Assembly (NCBI RefSeq): GCF_003583725.1 | Contig: NZ_QXTF01000001.1 | Span: 496,001 to 560,000 of the forward strand | DNA length: 64,000 nt | Reading direction: 5' to 3' | Source of the DNA: Sphingomonas edaphi | GTDB lineage: Bacteria; Pseudomonadota; Alphaproteobacteria; Sphingomonadales; Sphingomonadaceae | Shown: piece after piece, positions 17,408 through 28,075 of the stretch | How the letters are laid out: every line of letters begins with the position of its first letter | How positions within the stretch are numbered: the stretch's first letter is position 1 | Made by a program: the position numbers and the translations under genes | The notes under the pieces: model-generated | The model's input: only the letters and a program-made list of their open reading frames with translations | Databases searched by the model: none | Told to the model about the DNA's origin: nothing

Positions 17408-18055
17408 TCAATAGTTTACCCAACGGGGAAGAGGCATGGCGCCCCCGGACGAGGTGAACTCGACATGCTCCTGCTCGACCGCTGCTCCATAGTTGTAACG
17501 GCGGGGGAGCCTTACATGAATGTGGAAGCGGAACGGGTCGCGGCGGGTAGCGGGAGCGTCAAACTGCAGCGAAACGTCCAAGCCCCTGATCTCCGAACCA
17601 TTCCAACAGGAGCGAAACTGGCGACCTTTCGGAGACAAAGGGTCGTTAATTTCCACTAAAAGTGCATCGAGACGAAAGGAGCCGTCGTCTCCTCGAACGA
17701 GGTCCAGCCGCAACTGTGCCCGGTCTAGGCGGTTGAACATCTCGGCTGTTTCGATGAGCGAGGATGATATTTCATAAGGAGCGACGCCAAACTGACCGAC
17801 GAAGAGAATGGCCGTCGGGGGTTTGCTTTGTTCGGTCGCTGGGAAGGACGCTGGATCGGGATCTCATGAAGCAAAGTAGATGTGTCGCGGCGATCGAATA
17901 TCTTGGAGAAGCGCGCCGAACGTCTTGATCGCGAGCATCTCACCCTGATGCAGATTATCAGCGGCGACTGGCGGCCAAGAGCGAAGCGCTGATTGCGACG
18001 CATAGCTGTGAGTGAAGGTGGCAAGGGGTTCGAGCGGCAGGACGGCGGGCGGCAT
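17408..18055 (-). pseudogene. Interrupted unknown gene with an in-frame TGA
   Basis: On the minus strand one frame runs from ATG 18055 to a TAA at 17408 and is broken only by a TGA at 17864-17866. The part before the stop reads MPPAVLPLEPLATF...HIYFAS. The part after it (SKPPTAILFVGQFGVAPYE, then AEMFNRLDRAQLRLDLVRGD and RGLDVSLQFDAP) looks like genuine protein sequence. Read through, it would be 215 residues. No family was recognised. The stretch is lower in GC than its neighbours, and a further open frame upstream (ending VTELDEATQVN) stops with TGATG over the ATG. This looks like decayed acquired DNA wedged between radA and cvpA. ATG 17740 could still yield a 110-residue product. Confidence 0.4.
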
Positions 18056-18143
18056 CAGTTAACCTGGGTTGCCTCATCGAGTTCGGTAACACGAAGATAT
18101 TTGCAAACAGTTCGTGCCTCGGCGCCAAGGCTTGCCACGAAGC

Positions 18144-19511
18144 CTATTGCGCCAAAACCTGATCGACTAGGTCCCTGAGCTTGCCGAAGCTCGACAGCAC
18201 GAGGCCCTTCGGCGCTTCGGTACCCTTGGGTGCCCAGCCACGCTCGAAGCCCAGCTTGGCCGATTCTTTCAGGCGCAACGCGGCATGGCCCACCGGGCGA
18301 ACCTCGCCGGAAAGGGCAATTTCGCCCATCACCACCGCGTCCTGCGGAACCGGCCTTTCAGACAGAGCCGACACCAGCGCCGCTGCCACCGCCAGGTCCG
18401 CCGCGGGATCAATCAGTTTATAACCGCCCGCGACGTTTAGATAGACTTCTGCCGTAGCAAAACTGAGCCCGCAGCGCGCTTCCAGCACTGCCAGAATCAT
18501 CGCCAGCCGCCCGCTGTCCCAGCCAACCGCTGAGCGGCGCGGCGTCGCACCGCTCGCCAGCCGAACCACCAGTGCCTGGATTTCAACCAGCACCGGCCGG
18601 GTTCCTTCCAGCGCCGGAAAGACGCTGGTCCCGCTGACCGGCTCGCCGCGCTGGGTCAGGAAAAGGGCCGACGGGTTGGGCACTTCGGCCAGACCGGCGC
18701 CTTCCATTGCGAATACGCCGATTTCGTCGGTGCCGCCGAATCGGTTCTTGGCGGCGCGAAGGATGCGGTATTGGTGGCTGCGCTCGCCCTCGAAGCCCAA
18801 CACCGTGTCCACCATATGCTCCAAGACGCGGGGACCCGCGATGGTCCCGTCCTTAGTGACATGGCCGACCAGCACGACGGCGGTCCCGCGTTCCTTGGCG
18901 AAGCGCACCAGCTCCTGCGCCGATGCCCTCACCTGGCTAACCGTGCCGGGCGCACCTTCGATGAGGTCACTGTGCATCGTCTGGATGCTGTCGATAATAA
19001 GTAGCGCGGGCGGCGCGCCCTGTCCTACGGTCGTCAGAATGTCCCGCACCGACGTCGCCGCCGCCAACCGCACCGGCGCCCCGCCCAGCCCCAGCCGGAT
19101 AGCGCGCAGCCTCACTTGGTCCGCCGCTTCCTCGCCGGAAACATAGACGATCTCCTTGCCCGCCGAGGCGAGACTGGCCGCGATCTGGAGCAGCAAGGTT
19201 GACTTGCCGATGCCCGGATCGCCGCCCAAGAGCATCGCCGAACCCGGGACGATCCCACCGCCAACCGCCCGGTCGAATTCCTCGATGCCGGTACGCATCC
19301 GCTCGGGCAGCGCGACCGCGGCGTCCAGCCCGACCAGCGCAATTGGCCGCCCACCCCCCTGCAAATTATGCTTGGCGGCAAAGACGGTGACGTTCGCCGC
19401 CGCCTCCTGGACCAAAGTATTCCATTCCGAGCAGTCGGTGCACTGCCCCTGCCACCGGTTCGATTCCGACCCGCAGGCCTGGCACACATATCGCATTTTC
19501 AGCTTTGCCAT
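18144..19511 (-). CDS. radA: DNA repair protein RadA
   Basis: The 455-residue protein promotes branch migration during recombination. The N-terminal zinc finger is YVCQACGSESNRWQGQCTDCSEW (four Cys), then a RecA-like core with Walker A GDPGIGKSTLLLQ (about residue 100) and the RadA-specific KNRFG motif, and a C-terminal Lon-protease-like domain (VEIQALV to GEIALSGEVRPV). ATG 19511 is chosen because the zinc finger follows at residue 9 and upstream sequence is unlike the family. It diverges from the TIR gene. Confidence 0.97.
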   Translation of the reverse strand: MAKLKMRYVCQACGSESNRWQGQCTDCSEWNTLVQEAAANVTVFAAKHNLQGGGRPIALVGLDAAVALPERMRTGIEEFDRAVGGGIVPGSAMLLGGDPGIGKSTLLLQIAASLASAGKEIVYVSGEEAADQVRLRAIRLGLGGAPVRLAAATSVRDILTTVGQGAPPALLIIDSIQTMHSDLIEGAPGTVSQVRASAQELVRFAKERGTAVVLVGHVTKDGTIAGPRVLEHMVDTVLGFEGERSHQYRILRAAKNRFGGTDEIGVFAMEGAGLAEVPNPSALFLTQRGEPVSGTSVFPALEGTRPVLVEIQALVVRLASGATPRRSAVGWDSGRLAMILAVLEARCGLSFATAEVYLNVAGGYKLIDPAADLAVAAALVSALSERPVPQDAVVMGEIALSGEVRPVGHAALRLKESAKLGFERGWAPKGTEAPKGLVLSSFGKLRDLVDQVLAQ

Positions 19512-19601
19512 ATCCGCGAGGCTACTGGAACGAAGCAGGAACGCAAGTGGCAATCTCGTCACGCGGCCGCGCAAGCGCTAAAAGCGTGGCGGAGGGTCCG
19601 T

Positions 19602-21176
19602 ATGCCCGACGTGTTTCTGTCCTATGCAAGGCCCCGGATGGATGACGCGATGCGCATCGCCGATTGCCTACGCTCGGCCGGCTATTCCGTCTGGTACGAC
19701 GAAAGTTTACCTGCCCACCGCGCCTATAGCGACGTGATAGCCGAACAACTCGATGCGGCTTCAGCGGTGGTGGTGCTTTGGTCGGCGGAAGCGGCTCAAT
19801 CCCAATGGGTTCGCTCCGAAGCCAATCGGGCAAGGGAATCCGGACGGCTGGTCCAGCTGCGGCTCGACGCCAGTCGCCTGCCAATGCCGTTCGACCAAAT
19901 CCAGTGTGCGGATTTGCAGAACTGGCGGGGCAATTGCGCGGCGGCTGGCTGGAAAACGATCGCGGCAAGCGTTGCCGCTCTAACCGGCAATCCCCGCCCT
20001 TACATCAGCGGCACCGTTGTAAGGCGCCCTGACCGGCGTGGCATACTAGTCGGAGCAAGCGCAGCGGTCATGATGGGCGTAGGAGGATTCGCAATCTGGC
20101 GTGGGAGGCAGCCGTCGATGTCGCCGGAGGCGGAATTACTTTTGCAAAAGGGTATGGATGCGCTGCAAGCCAATGACGCGTTGGATGCGGAAGATGAGGG
20201 GTCGACAGCCCAAGCGATCGCCTTGCTGACCGATGCGACCCGCCTCGCGCCAAATTCGGAGCAGGCTTGGGGCGGGCTTGCGTTGGCCTATGCCGCCCGC
20301 CGGCGAAGCGCGCCGGTCGATCAGCGGCCAGGACTGGAAGCCCGGGGGCGGACCGCCGCCCGGACCGCTCTTGGCCTTAATGCGAGCGAGCCAAGGTCGC
20401 TAGCAGCCTTGCGGATCATGTCGCCGGTTTACCGCAACTGGATGAGCGCAGAACGTGAGGCACGTCGAGCACTGTCGCGGAACCCGAATTTCCCGATCCT
20501 CCTTTTCGTGCTTTCAGACGTGCTAGGAAGCGTGGGCCGCTGGCGCGACGCTACCGCCCTGTCCAATCGCCTGGACCGCACGAAATTCCTCCTGCCGGGC
20601 GCAGAGCGCAAGGCGATCATCAACCTGTGGTCGGCCGGTGACTTGCAAGGCGCCGACGAAGCCATCAAGGCAGCCGTAGAACGGTGGCCCAAGCAGCGGC
20701 AAATCTGGCGAACGCAAGTTGCCTACCTTCTCTATAGCGGCCGTCCGACCGAGGCGCTTGTCGTGCTCAACGATCCTCAGCAGCGCCCCTTGGAAGCTGT
20801 ACAGGGCATGGTCGGGGCCGCCATTGAAACGGCTCGCGCACTGGCGGGATCCCTCCGCAGAGAGGATGCGATCCGCACAAATTTGGCGTTTCTCAAGGAG
20901 GACCCCGGAGCAACGCTTGCGGTCGCGCAGGCATGCACGGCATTGGGTGAGTCTGCGGGCGCGTTCGACTTGCTCGACGGATATTACTTCGCGGAGGGCG
21001 AATGGGCTTCCCTTGCCCCTGCAGGCGGTGACCAGGACCGGCAGACCAGCCCGTTGTTTCACCCTCCAATGCGCGACTTATGGACAACAGACCGTTTCGC
21101 AGCGCTGATGCGCCGCATCGGCCTTGCTGCCTATTGGCGGCAATCGGGATCCCGCCCAGACTATATGCAGCAGTGA
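19602..21176 (+). CDS. TIR domain protein with one TM helix and a TPR-like C-terminus
   Basis: The 524-residue protein starts with a TIR domain (residues 1-125): DVFLSYARPRMDD, SAGYSVWYDESLP, and WVRSEANRA, in which Glu73 is at the place of the catalytic Glu of bacterial NAD-cleaving TIRs. A single TM helix (about 147-166, ILVGASAAVMMGVGGFAIW) follows, then 350 helical residues with TPR-like repeats (ALLTDATRLAPNSEQAWGGLALAYA). Topology would place TIR in the cytoplasm and the TPR domain in the periplasm. ATG 19602 has GGAGGG 5-7 bases upstream. No partner gene is obvious; radA diverges and an MFS gene follows. A sensor or defence role is possible but unproven. Confidence 0.82.
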   Translation: MPDVFLSYARPRMDDAMRIADCLRSAGYSVWYDESLPAHRAYSDVIAEQLDAASAVVVLWSAEAAQSQWVRSEANRARESGRLVQLRLDASRLPMPFDQIQCADLQNWRGNCAAAGWKTIAASVAALTGNPRPYISGTVVRRPDRRGILVGASAAVMMGVGGFAIWRGRQPSMSPEAELLLQKGMDALQANDALDAEDEGSTAQAIALLTDATRLAPNSEQAWGGLALAYAARRRSAPVDQRPGLEARGRTAARTALGLNASEPRSLAALRIMSPVYRNWMSAEREARRALSRNPNFPILLFVLSDVLGSVGRWRDATALSNRLDRTKFLLPGAERKAIINLWSAGDLQGADEAIKAAVERWPKQRQIWRTQVAYLLYSGRPTEALVVLNDPQQRPLEAVQGMVGAAIETARALAGSLRREDAIRTNLAFLKEDPGATLAVAQACTALGESAGAFDLLDGYYFAEGEWASLAPAGGDQDRQTSPLFHPPMRDLWTTDRFAALMRRIGLAAYWRQSGSRPDYMQQ

Positions 21177-21227
21177 AAAACCGCTCAGCGCGTTGCGACA
21201 ATTGACCGTCACAGCTACCGGCGATTC

Positions 21228-22505
21228 ATGTCGATCTTTCCCGCTCCGCTTCGTATTCCCGCGTTTCGCGCCTTCTGGGTGGCGCGGCTGGCAACGACGA
21301 TCGCGCAGATGGCGATGGTCATCGTCATCGGCTGGCAGGTCTACGACATTTCGCGATCGACCATGGGGATCCGGGAGGCTGCATTCCAGCTCGGTCTGAT
21401 CGGGCTGGTGCAATTTGTGCCCTTGTTCGTCCTGACGCCGATCAGCGGCTGGGCAGCCGACCGGCTCGACCGTCGCTTCATCGCCCGGGCGGTGATTCTT
21501 CTGGAAATGCTGTGCGCGCTGATCCTGTTCGCTGCCACCTGGGGCGGCTTCATCAGCATCCCCATCCTGTTCGGCGTCGCCGCCCTGCTGGGCGTTGCTC
21601 GGGCTTTCGCCGGACCGGCGCTTGGCGCGATGGCGCCGAACCTCGTACCGCGGGAGATATTGCCCAATGCGATCGCACTGAGTTCGACCGCATGGCAGAC
21701 CGGCGCGATCGCCGGTCCCGCGCTTGGCGGAATTTTGTACGACGTGACTCCGCATCTTCCCTATGCGCTCAGCAGCGTCCTGTTCGGTGTTTCGGCGATG
21801 TGCCTGTTCCTGATTCCGCCGCTGGCAAGGACGCCGCTCAAACCCGGATCGCCGTGGCGGCAAATGATCGACGGGCTGGCCTATGTCCGTCGCAACCGAA
21901 TGGTACTCGGGGCGATCACGCTGGACCTGTTCGCGGTGCTGCTAGGTGGCGTGACGGCGATGCTACCCGTGTACGCCCGCGACATTTTGCAGGTTGGCGC
22001 GGACGGCCTCGGACCCCTGCGCGCCGCGCCGGCACTCGGCGCGACCATGACCGCCATCTTCTTCTCGATCCGGCCACTGCGTACGAATGTCGGGGCAAAG
22101 ATGCTGGCGGCGGTTGTCGTGTTCGGCGCAGCGACGGCGATCTTTGGCATTTCGACCTCCTACTATCTGTCAATCGCAATGCTGGCCTTGCTGGGCGCCG
22201 CAGACATGTTCTCGGTCTACATTCGCCAGTCATTGATCCAGCTTCATACGCCCGATGAAATGCGCGGGCGGGTCTCGGCGGCTTCGACCCTCGCCATCTC
22301 TGCATCGAACGAGCTGGGCGAAACGCGCAGCGGATTCTCGGCGGCGTTACTCGGTCCTGTTGCCGCAACTGCCATAGGCGGGATCGCCGCTATGGTCGTA
22401 ACCATCACTTGGGCGGTCATTTTTCCGGAGCTTCGGAAAGCGAAGAGTTTCGAGGTCACCGACCCGCCACCCGAGGAAGCGACGGTGGTTTCGGCGGGCG
22501 CCTGA
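21228..22505 (+). CDS. MFS transporter (EntS/MFS_3 type)
   Basis: A 425-residue inner-membrane protein with about 12 TM segments. It starts with [30 protein letters not shown], and the [13 protein letters not shown] loop between TM2 and TM3 is the MFS motif A form of the EntS-like branch, whose members export siderophores or drugs. Later [10 protein letters not shown] is also characteristic of this branch. Substrate unknown. It lies 51 bp after the TIR gene and 64 bp before cysK, so it may share a transcript with either. Confidence 0.9.
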   Translation: MSIFPAPLRIPAFRAFWVARLATTIAQMAMVIVIGWQVYDISRSTMGIREAAFQLGLIGLVQFVPLFVLTPISGWAADRLDRRFIARAVILLEMLCALILFAATWGGFISIPILFGVAALLGVARAFAGPALGAMAPNLVPREILPNAIALSSTAWQTGAIAGPALGGILYDVTPHLPYALSSVLFGVSAMCLFLIPPLARTPLKPGSPWRQMIDGLAYVRRNRMVLGAITLDLFAVLLGGVTAMLPVYARDILQVGADGLGPLRAAPALGATMTAIFFSIRPLRTNVGAKMLAAVVVFGAATAIFGISTSYYLSIAMLALLGAADMFSVYIRQSLIQLHTPDEMRGRVSAASTLAISASNELGETRSGFSAALLGPVAATAIGGIAAMVVTITWAVIFPELRKAKSFEVTDPPPEEATVVSAGA

Positions 22506-22569
22506 CCCGACTTGCCAGCGGCGGGGCGCTGCCCGATGGTGCCGGGCTTCAAGATCAGGGAGACAGCGC

Positions 22570-23499
22570 ATGAAAGCCGCCAATATCCTGGAGACGATCG
22601 GCAATACGCCGCACATCCGCCTGAACAGGCTTTTTGGTGACCGCGCAGAAGTGTGGGTAAAGTCGGAGCGGTCCAATCCGGGCGCCTCGATCAAGGATCG
22701 CATCGCACTCGCAATGGTCGAGGACGCCGAAGCTTCGGGCCGGCTCCAGCCCGGCGGCACGATCATCGAGCCGACGAGCGGCAATACGGGCATCGGCTTG
22801 GCGATGGTTGCCGCCGTGAAGGGCTACCGCCTTATCCTCGTCATGCCCGATAGCATGAGCGTCGAGCGGCGGCGCCTCATGCTGGCATATGGCGCAAAAT
22901 TCGACCTGACCGACCGCGCAAAGGGAATGACTGGCGCCATACAGCGCGCCGAGGAGCTAGTTGCGAACATTCCCGGCAGCTGGATGCCGCAACAATTCGA
23001 TAATCCGGCCAATGTCGCCGTTCACGTCCGAACGACGGCGCAGGAGATTCTGGCCGATTTCCGCGACGATCCGCTGGACGCTCTCGTCACGGGCATCGGC
23101 ACCGGGGGCCACATCACTGGCGTTGCCAAAGTGCTGAAAAAAGCGTGGCCCGACTTCAAGGTGTTTGCCGTCGAGCCTGCACTGTCACCGCTCCTCAACG
23201 GCGGGCCGCCCGGACCTCACCCGATCCAGGGCATTGGTGCCAACTTCATTCCATCGATCCTTGAGCGGGACCTGCTCGATGCAGTGATCGATGTCGACGC
23301 CGACGCTGCTAAGGAGATGGCTCGCCGCGCCGCGCGCGAGGAGGGAATGCTGGTCGGCATTTCGTCCGGCGCATCGCTAGCCGCCGTCGAGCATGTTCTG
23401 CCAGAGTTGCGCCCAAACCCGCGGATCCTGACTTTCAACTACGATACCGGTGAGCGATATTTGTCCGTTCCGGACTTTCTTCCTCAGGAAGATGCTTAA
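22570..23499 (+). CDS. cysK: Cysteine synthase A (O-acetylserine sulfhydrylase)
   Basis: The 309-residue PLP enzyme makes cysteine from O-acetylserine and sulfide. The PLP lysine is in [11 protein letters not shown] (about residue 41), the substrate loop is TSGNTG, the phosphate-binding turn is [10 protein letters not shown], and the C-terminal serine motif is [12 protein letters not shown] near the start is typical. The ATG has AGGGAGA upstream. The serine acetyltransferase that feeds it is at 36903-37589; the two could form the cysteine synthase complex. Confidence 0.96.
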   Translation: MKAANILETIGNTPHIRLNRLFGDRAEVWVKSERSNPGASIKDRIALAMVEDAEASGRLQPGGTIIEPTSGNTGIGLAMVAAVKGYRLILVMPDSMSVERRRLMLAYGAKFDLTDRAKGMTGAIQRAEELVANIPGSWMPQQFDNPANVAVHVRTTAQEILADFRDDPLDALVTGIGTGGHITGVAKVLKKAWPDFKVFAVEPALSPLLNGGPPGPHPIQGIGANFIPSILERDLLDAVIDVDADAAKEMARRAAREEGMLVGISSGASLAAVEHVLPELRPNPRILTFNYDTGERYLSVPDFLPQEDA

Positions 23500-23522
23500 A
23501 ACGGAGCAAACCCTCTCCGTTT
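23499..23522 (+). terminator. Hairpin after cysK
   Basis: AAACGGAG and CTCCGTTT form an 8-bp perfect stem with an 8-base loop, starting on the last base of the cysK stop codon. The following sequence is only mildly T-rich, so termination may be partial. Confidence 0.5.
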
Positions 23523-23577
23523 GAGCCTGTGTTAATCCTTTCGGGTTAATCCGATACCTGAAGGGGTATTGGGATTC

Positions 23578-26268
23578 ATGCGTAGGGCAAGGTTTGCCGT
23601 TTCCGACGGGGAGGGAATTCAGGAACGCGCGTCCGTGAACGACGCGCTGACTTTCGACCTGCGAGCGCCCGACACCGCGGACGACGAAGCTCTCGCGCGC
23701 CAGCGAATCGCAATGTTTGAACTCGCACCCGCCCTGCTGGGAGCGACCCATCTCGTTTGGGGCTTGGCCTGCGTCTTCCTCCATCCCGTCGTGGCAAGCG
23801 AATCGCTGGCATCGAATCCCCTGTTGCCGGTTTCCATTGTCCTGATCCTCGATGCGCTAGCCTTCGCTGCTCTCTGGTTTCGCGATCGGCTGGGCCTTTC
23901 GACAAGTGCGGTCACCCGAGGCCTCTGCGCCTATATCGGCGCGAGCGGCGCGCTTTGGCTGGCCTATGGCCTTGCCCTCGAATCCAGTCATCACGTCACT
24001 AGCACAGGCTTCGTAGCGCTCGGTTTCGGCGCTGGGCTTGGCGCTGCAACCATCGTTTCGATTTCGTCCCCGCCAATCGCGGTCATCAACGCCCTTGTCG
24101 CCCTCGTCGGCGCGGCGGCCGTCTCGACCGGCCCCGAGCTTATGGCCGGAATCGGCTTCCTCGCTATCATCAACATTGCCTACAGCGTCGCTGGCGCGCG
24201 GGCGGTGCTGACCAATGCCCGCGCACGGCTCCGGCTTGAGGCGCAGGCGCGCAAGGCGCTTCATTTCGTCGATGAATTCGAGAACAGCGGCCGAGGCTGG
24301 TTCTGGGAAACCAACAATCTTGGTACCTTGTCCTATGTGTCGCAGCAGCTCGCGGACGACTTCAAGGTCCGGCCAGAGGAATTGCTCGGCCGCCAATTTA
24401 CCGACCTCCTCTCCGTGGACGTCGGATCGACGGACAGCCTTCGCGAGGAGCGGACGCTGGGGTTCCACCTATCCGCGCGCTTCCCCTTCAGCGACGTGAT
24501 TGTCCGCGCAGCGAGTGATGAGGACATTCACTGGTCACTGTCGGGCAACCCGATCTTCGACGAGCGCGGACGCTTCCTGGGTTTTCGGGGCATCGGCACC
24601 GACCTGACCGAACAACGCCGCTCGGAACAGGAAATCAGCCGCTTGGCGCGCTTCGACTCGCTCACTGGTCTGCCTAACCGCGCATTGATGCGCCAGACGC
24701 TGGATGAAGCGCTGCGCAATGCAACCAATCGGCGCAAGGGATGCACACTGTTCCTGATCGACCTCGACCGGTTCAAGAACGTAAACGATACGCTCGGCCA
24801 TCCGGTTGGCGACGCACTCCTCCGGCAAGTCGCTGATCGTTTGAAATTGGTGATGGGCGACCATGGCCAGATCGGCCGACTTGGCGGCGACGAGTTCAAG
24901 GCGGTGTTGCCTGGGACGGTCGAGACCGGCCTGTTGGAAAGCCTCGCCCGCACGCTCATTGAACAAGTGTCGCGCCCATATATGATCGAGGGCCACCGGG
25001 TGGTCATCGGCGCATCCGTCGGCATCGCCATCGGCGACCCTGGGCGGAGCAGCGCCGACAGCTTGATTCGCGACGCCGACCTTGCGCTTTATGCGGCCAA
25101 GGCAGCGGGGCGAGGCAAACACTGCTTCTACGAGCCGTCAATGCACAGCGAAGCAACCGACCGGCAGGTTTTGGAGAACGACCTTCGCCAGGCCCTTGAC
25201 CGCAACGAGCTATGGGTCGCCTACCAGCCAATCGTCCGCGCGGCGGGCGAGGAGATCTCCGGCTTCGAAGCATTGGTGCGGTGGAACCATCCGCTGCGCG
25301 GTCCAATCTCGCCGGACAAGTTCATCTCCCTTGCAGAGGAATGCGGGATGATCGGCAAGATCGGCGAGTTTGTCCTGCGCACCGCGGTAGCCGAAGCGGC
25401 CCGCTGGCCGGACACTGTCCGGATCGCCGTCAACCTGTCGCCGATCCAGTTCAACGATCCGCATATCGTCGATACAGTTGCCGCCGTTCTGTCCGATTAC
25501 GGACTCAACGCCGCACGTCTCGAACTGGAGATCACCGAAGGTGTGTTCCTGGCCGACAGCGACATGACCGACAGCACCTTTGCGAGGCTGAAGTCGCTGG
25601 GCGTTCGCCTCGCGCTCGACGATTTCGGCACAGGCTATTCGTCTCTCGGCTATTTAAAGAAAGCGCCGTTCGACAAGATCAAGATCGACCAGAGCTTCGT
25701 TCGAGGCGCCGCCTCAACCACCAAGCGCAACGGCGCGATCATTCGTGCGATAGTCACGCTGGCCGATAGCCTCGGCATGGACACCACGGCAGAAGGCGTC
25801 GAGACCCACGACGACCTGTGGCTGATCCGGGAGCTCGGCGTCAGCCAGGTCCAGGGATATATTTTTGGAAAGCCGATGAAAGGTCCCGAGGCCCGCGAAA
25901 AGGCCAACAGCAGCCGTGTCGAGGCTGAAGGTTATCAGTGCATTCGCGAACCGCGCCATCGCTTGATGCGCCGCGCCATCGCGGCCGTGAATGGCGTCAC
26001 GACCGAAATTCGTTTGCGCAATATTTCGGCGATGGGTGCACTCGTCGAATGCGACCAGAATGTTGCGCCGGGAATGACCATGACCATCGATATCGTGGGG
26101 GTAGGCCCCGTCGTCGGCACGGTTCGCTGGGCACAGTCCGGCAAGTTCGGCGTGCAGTTCACCGAGAATTTCGACCTTGGTCGGCTTGCCGCGAAGCAAG
26201 CCCGCGCCAACGACGTCACAATGCTTCAGCCCTGGTACGTGTCGCAGCCCACCAAGGCTGCGAGCTGA
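23578..26268 (+). CDS. Membrane PAS-GGDEF-EAL protein with C-terminal PilZ domain
   Basis: An 896-residue c-di-GMP enzyme. Residues about 40-200 hold several TM helices, followed by a PAS domain (about 230-345, ending in the FRGIGTDLTEQRR linker), a GGDEF domain with intact DLDRFK metal site and GGDEF (about 438), an EAL domain (EALVRW about 563, DDFGTGYSSL intact) and a PilZ domain (RHRLMRR about 790, NISAMGA about 814). It could therefore make, break and bind c-di-GMP in one chain. ATG 23578 is chosen over TTG 23569 because AAGGGG is well placed for it. Convergent with the acyl-CoA dehydrogenase gene 4 bp away. Confidence 0.92.
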   Translation: MRRARFAVSDGEGIQERASVNDALTFDLRAPDTADDEALARQRIAMFELAPALLGATHLVWGLACVFLHPVVASESLASNPLLPVSIVLILDALAFAALWFRDRLGLSTSAVTRGLCAYIGASGALWLAYGLALESSHHVTSTGFVALGFGAGLGAATIVSISSPPIAVINALVALVGAAAVSTGPELMAGIGFLAIINIAYSVAGARAVLTNARARLRLEAQARKALHFVDEFENSGRGWFWETNNLGTLSYVSQQLADDFKVRPEELLGRQFTDLLSVDVGSTDSLREERTLGFHLSARFPFSDVIVRAASDEDIHWSLSGNPIFDERGRFLGFRGIGTDLTEQRRSEQEISRLARFDSLTGLPNRALMRQTLDEALRNATNRRKGCTLFLIDLDRFKNVNDTLGHPVGDALLRQVADRLKLVMGDHGQIGRLGGDEFKAVLPGTVETGLLESLARTLIEQVSRPYMIEGHRVVIGASVGIAIGDPGRSSADSLIRDADLALYAAKAAGRGKHCFYEPSMHSEATDRQVLENDLRQALDRNELWVAYQPIVRAAGEEISGFEALVRWNHPLRGPISPDKFISLAEECGMIGKIGEFVLRTAVAEAARWPDTVRIAVNLSPIQFNDPHIVDTVAAVLSDYGLNAARLELEITEGVFLADSDMTDSTFARLKSLGVRLALDDFGTGYSSLGYLKKAPFDKIKIDQSFVRGAASTTKRNGAIIRAIVTLADSLGMDTTAEGVETHDDLWLIRELGVSQVQGYIFGKPMKGPEAREKANSSRVEAEGYQCIREPRHRLMRRAIAAVNGVTTEIRLRNISAMGALVECDQNVAPGMTMTIDIVGVGPVVGTVRWAQSGKFGVQFTENFDLGRLAAKQARANDVTMLQPWYVSQPTKAAS

Positions 26269-26272
26269 GCGC

Positions 26273-28069
26273 TTAAAAAGCTTCGACGGGCAGCGCCATA
26301 ACGCTGGCCGCGCCAGCTTCGACCTTGCGTCGGAACGAGCTGGACTCCACCAGTTGGCGATCCGCAAAGAAACGCGCCGTGACGAGCTTCGCTTCATGGA
26401 ACGCGTGATCCTCGCCGCTCTGGTCCTTTAGGGCAGCCGAAACCGTCGCCATCCTGGCCCACATCCAGCCAAGGCTGACCAGGCCCATGAGGTTCATATA
26501 GGCGTAGGCACCGGCGCCGGCATTGTCCGGGTCGGCCATGCCATTTTGCGCCAGCCAGATCGTTGCCGCCTGAAGGTCGCCCAGCGCCTTTTCCAGCGGT
26601 CCCGCGATCCCCGCCGGATCGCCCGCCGATCGCGTCTCAGCGATATCGCGGCTCACGTCCTCGAAGAACGCACGCACCGCGCGGCCGCCTTCCTTGCCAA
26701 GCTTGCGGCCCACAAGATCCATCGCTTGGATGCCGTTCGTGCCTTCGTAAATCTGGGCGATTCGGGCATCGCGGACGAACTGCTCCATCCCCCATTCGCG
26801 GATATAACCATGCCCGCCGAACACTTGCTGAGCATTAACCGCGGCTTCGAAGCCCTTGTCGGTCAGATATCCCTTGATAACGGGCGTCAGCAGCGAAATT
26901 AGGTCGTCAGCCGCCTGCCGTTCCTCGTCGGTTTGCGCCTTCCTGCTCAAATCGACCTGCAACGCGCCCCACAGGACGAGCGCGCGCGCCGCCTCGTTGA
27001 AGGCCTTGGCTTCCATCAGCATCCGGCGGACGTCGGGGTGGACGAACAGGGTATCGGCTTTCGCATCGGAGTCGCGGTTTTCGGGCTTGAGTGCCCGGCC
27101 CTGCCGTCGGTCCTTCGCATAGGCGACCGCATTCTGGTAGGCGACTTCACCTTGGGCCAGGCCCTGAAGGCCGACACCGAGGCGGGCGGCATTCATCATG
27201 ATGAACATCGCGGCTAGCCCCTTCTCCGGCTCGCCTACCAGCCAGCCCTTCGCGCCGTCATAGTTCATGACGCAGGTCGAATTTCCGTGGATGCCCATCT
27301 TATGTTCGATCGACCCGCAGCTAACCCCGTTGCGGTCACCAAGCGAACCATCATCGTTGACGATGAACTTGGGCACGACGAACAGCGAGATACCCTTCAC
27401 ATTGTCCGGCGCGCCGGCGATCTTCGCCAGCACCAGGTGGATAATGTTCTCACTCAGGTCATGTTCGCCCGAGGAGATGAAGATCTTGGTCCCACTAATC
27501 GAGTAGCTGCCGTCGGGGTTCGGGTCAGCCTTTGTCTTGATCAGACCAAGGTCGGTTCCGCAATGCGGCTCTGTCAGGTTCATGGTTCCTGTCCACGTCC
27601 CGGCAACCATCTTCGGCACGTAAGTCGCCTTCTGCTCGTCCGATCCTTTCACGAGCAGGGACGCAATCGCGCCAGCGGTGAGCCCATGGTACATTTCGAA
27701 CGACTGATTGGCGGACAGTACATATTCGCTGATCGCCGTCGCCAGGACCTGTGGGAGCGCTTGGCCGCCATATTCCTCTGGCGCCGAAAGCGTCGTCCAG
27801 CCCCCCTCGCAGAACTGACGATATGCGTCCTTGAAGCCCTTAGGAGTCGTCACTGATCCGTCGTCGTGACGGGTGCAGCCTTCCTCATCGCCTACGCGGT
27901 TGAGCGGCGCCAGCACTTCCGCGGCAAAGCGCCCCCCTTCCTCCAGGATTGCCTCGACGACGTCGGGCGACGCGTTTGCGAACGCGGGAAGGTTGTCGTA
28001 CTTCCCTAGTCCCACGATGTGATCGAGCACATATTTCGTGTCGCGAACCGGGGCAGCATAGACTGGCAT
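26273..28069 (-). CDS. Acyl-CoA dehydrogenase (DmdC-like, long form)
   Basis: A 598-residue flavoenzyme of fatty-acid or acyl-CoA oxidation. The core motifs [13 protein letters not shown] (FAD contact), [15 protein letters not shown] and [21 protein letters not shown] with the catalytic Glu are present, plus an extra C-terminal domain of about 120 residues. This long architecture matches FadE/DmdC-type enzymes, so 3-methylmercaptopropionyl-CoA or a medium/long acyl-CoA is possible as substrate. It follows the MerR regulator gene by 6 bp and is very probably controlled by it. Confidence 0.92.
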   Translation of the reverse strand: MPVYAAPVRDTKYVLDHIVGLGKYDNLPAFANASPDVVEAILEEGGRFAAEVLAPLNRVGDEEGCTRHDDGSVTTPKGFKDAYRQFCEGGWTTLSAPEEYGGQALPQVLATAISEYVLSANQSFEMYHGLTAGAIASLLVKGSDEQKATYVPKMVAGTWTGTMNLTEPHCGTDLGLIKTKADPNPDGSYSISGTKIFISSGEHDLSENIIHLVLAKIAGAPDNVKGISLFVVPKFIVNDDGSLGDRNGVSCGSIEHKMGIHGNSTCVMNYDGAKGWLVGEPEKGLAAMFIMMNAARLGVGLQGLAQGEVAYQNAVAYAKDRRQGRALKPENRDSDAKADTLFVHPDVRRMLMEAKAFNEAARALVLWGALQVDLSRKAQTDEERQAADDLISLLTPVIKGYLTDKGFEAAVNAQQVFGGHGYIREWGMEQFVRDARIAQIYEGTNGIQAMDLVGRKLGKEGGRAVRAFFEDVSRDIAETRSAGDPAGIAGPLEKALGDLQAATIWLAQNGMADPDNAGAGAYAYMNLMGLVSLGWMWARMATVSAALKDQSGEDHAFHEAKLVTARFFADRQLVESSSFRRKVEAGAASVMALPVEAF

Positions 28070-28075
28070 GAGCGA

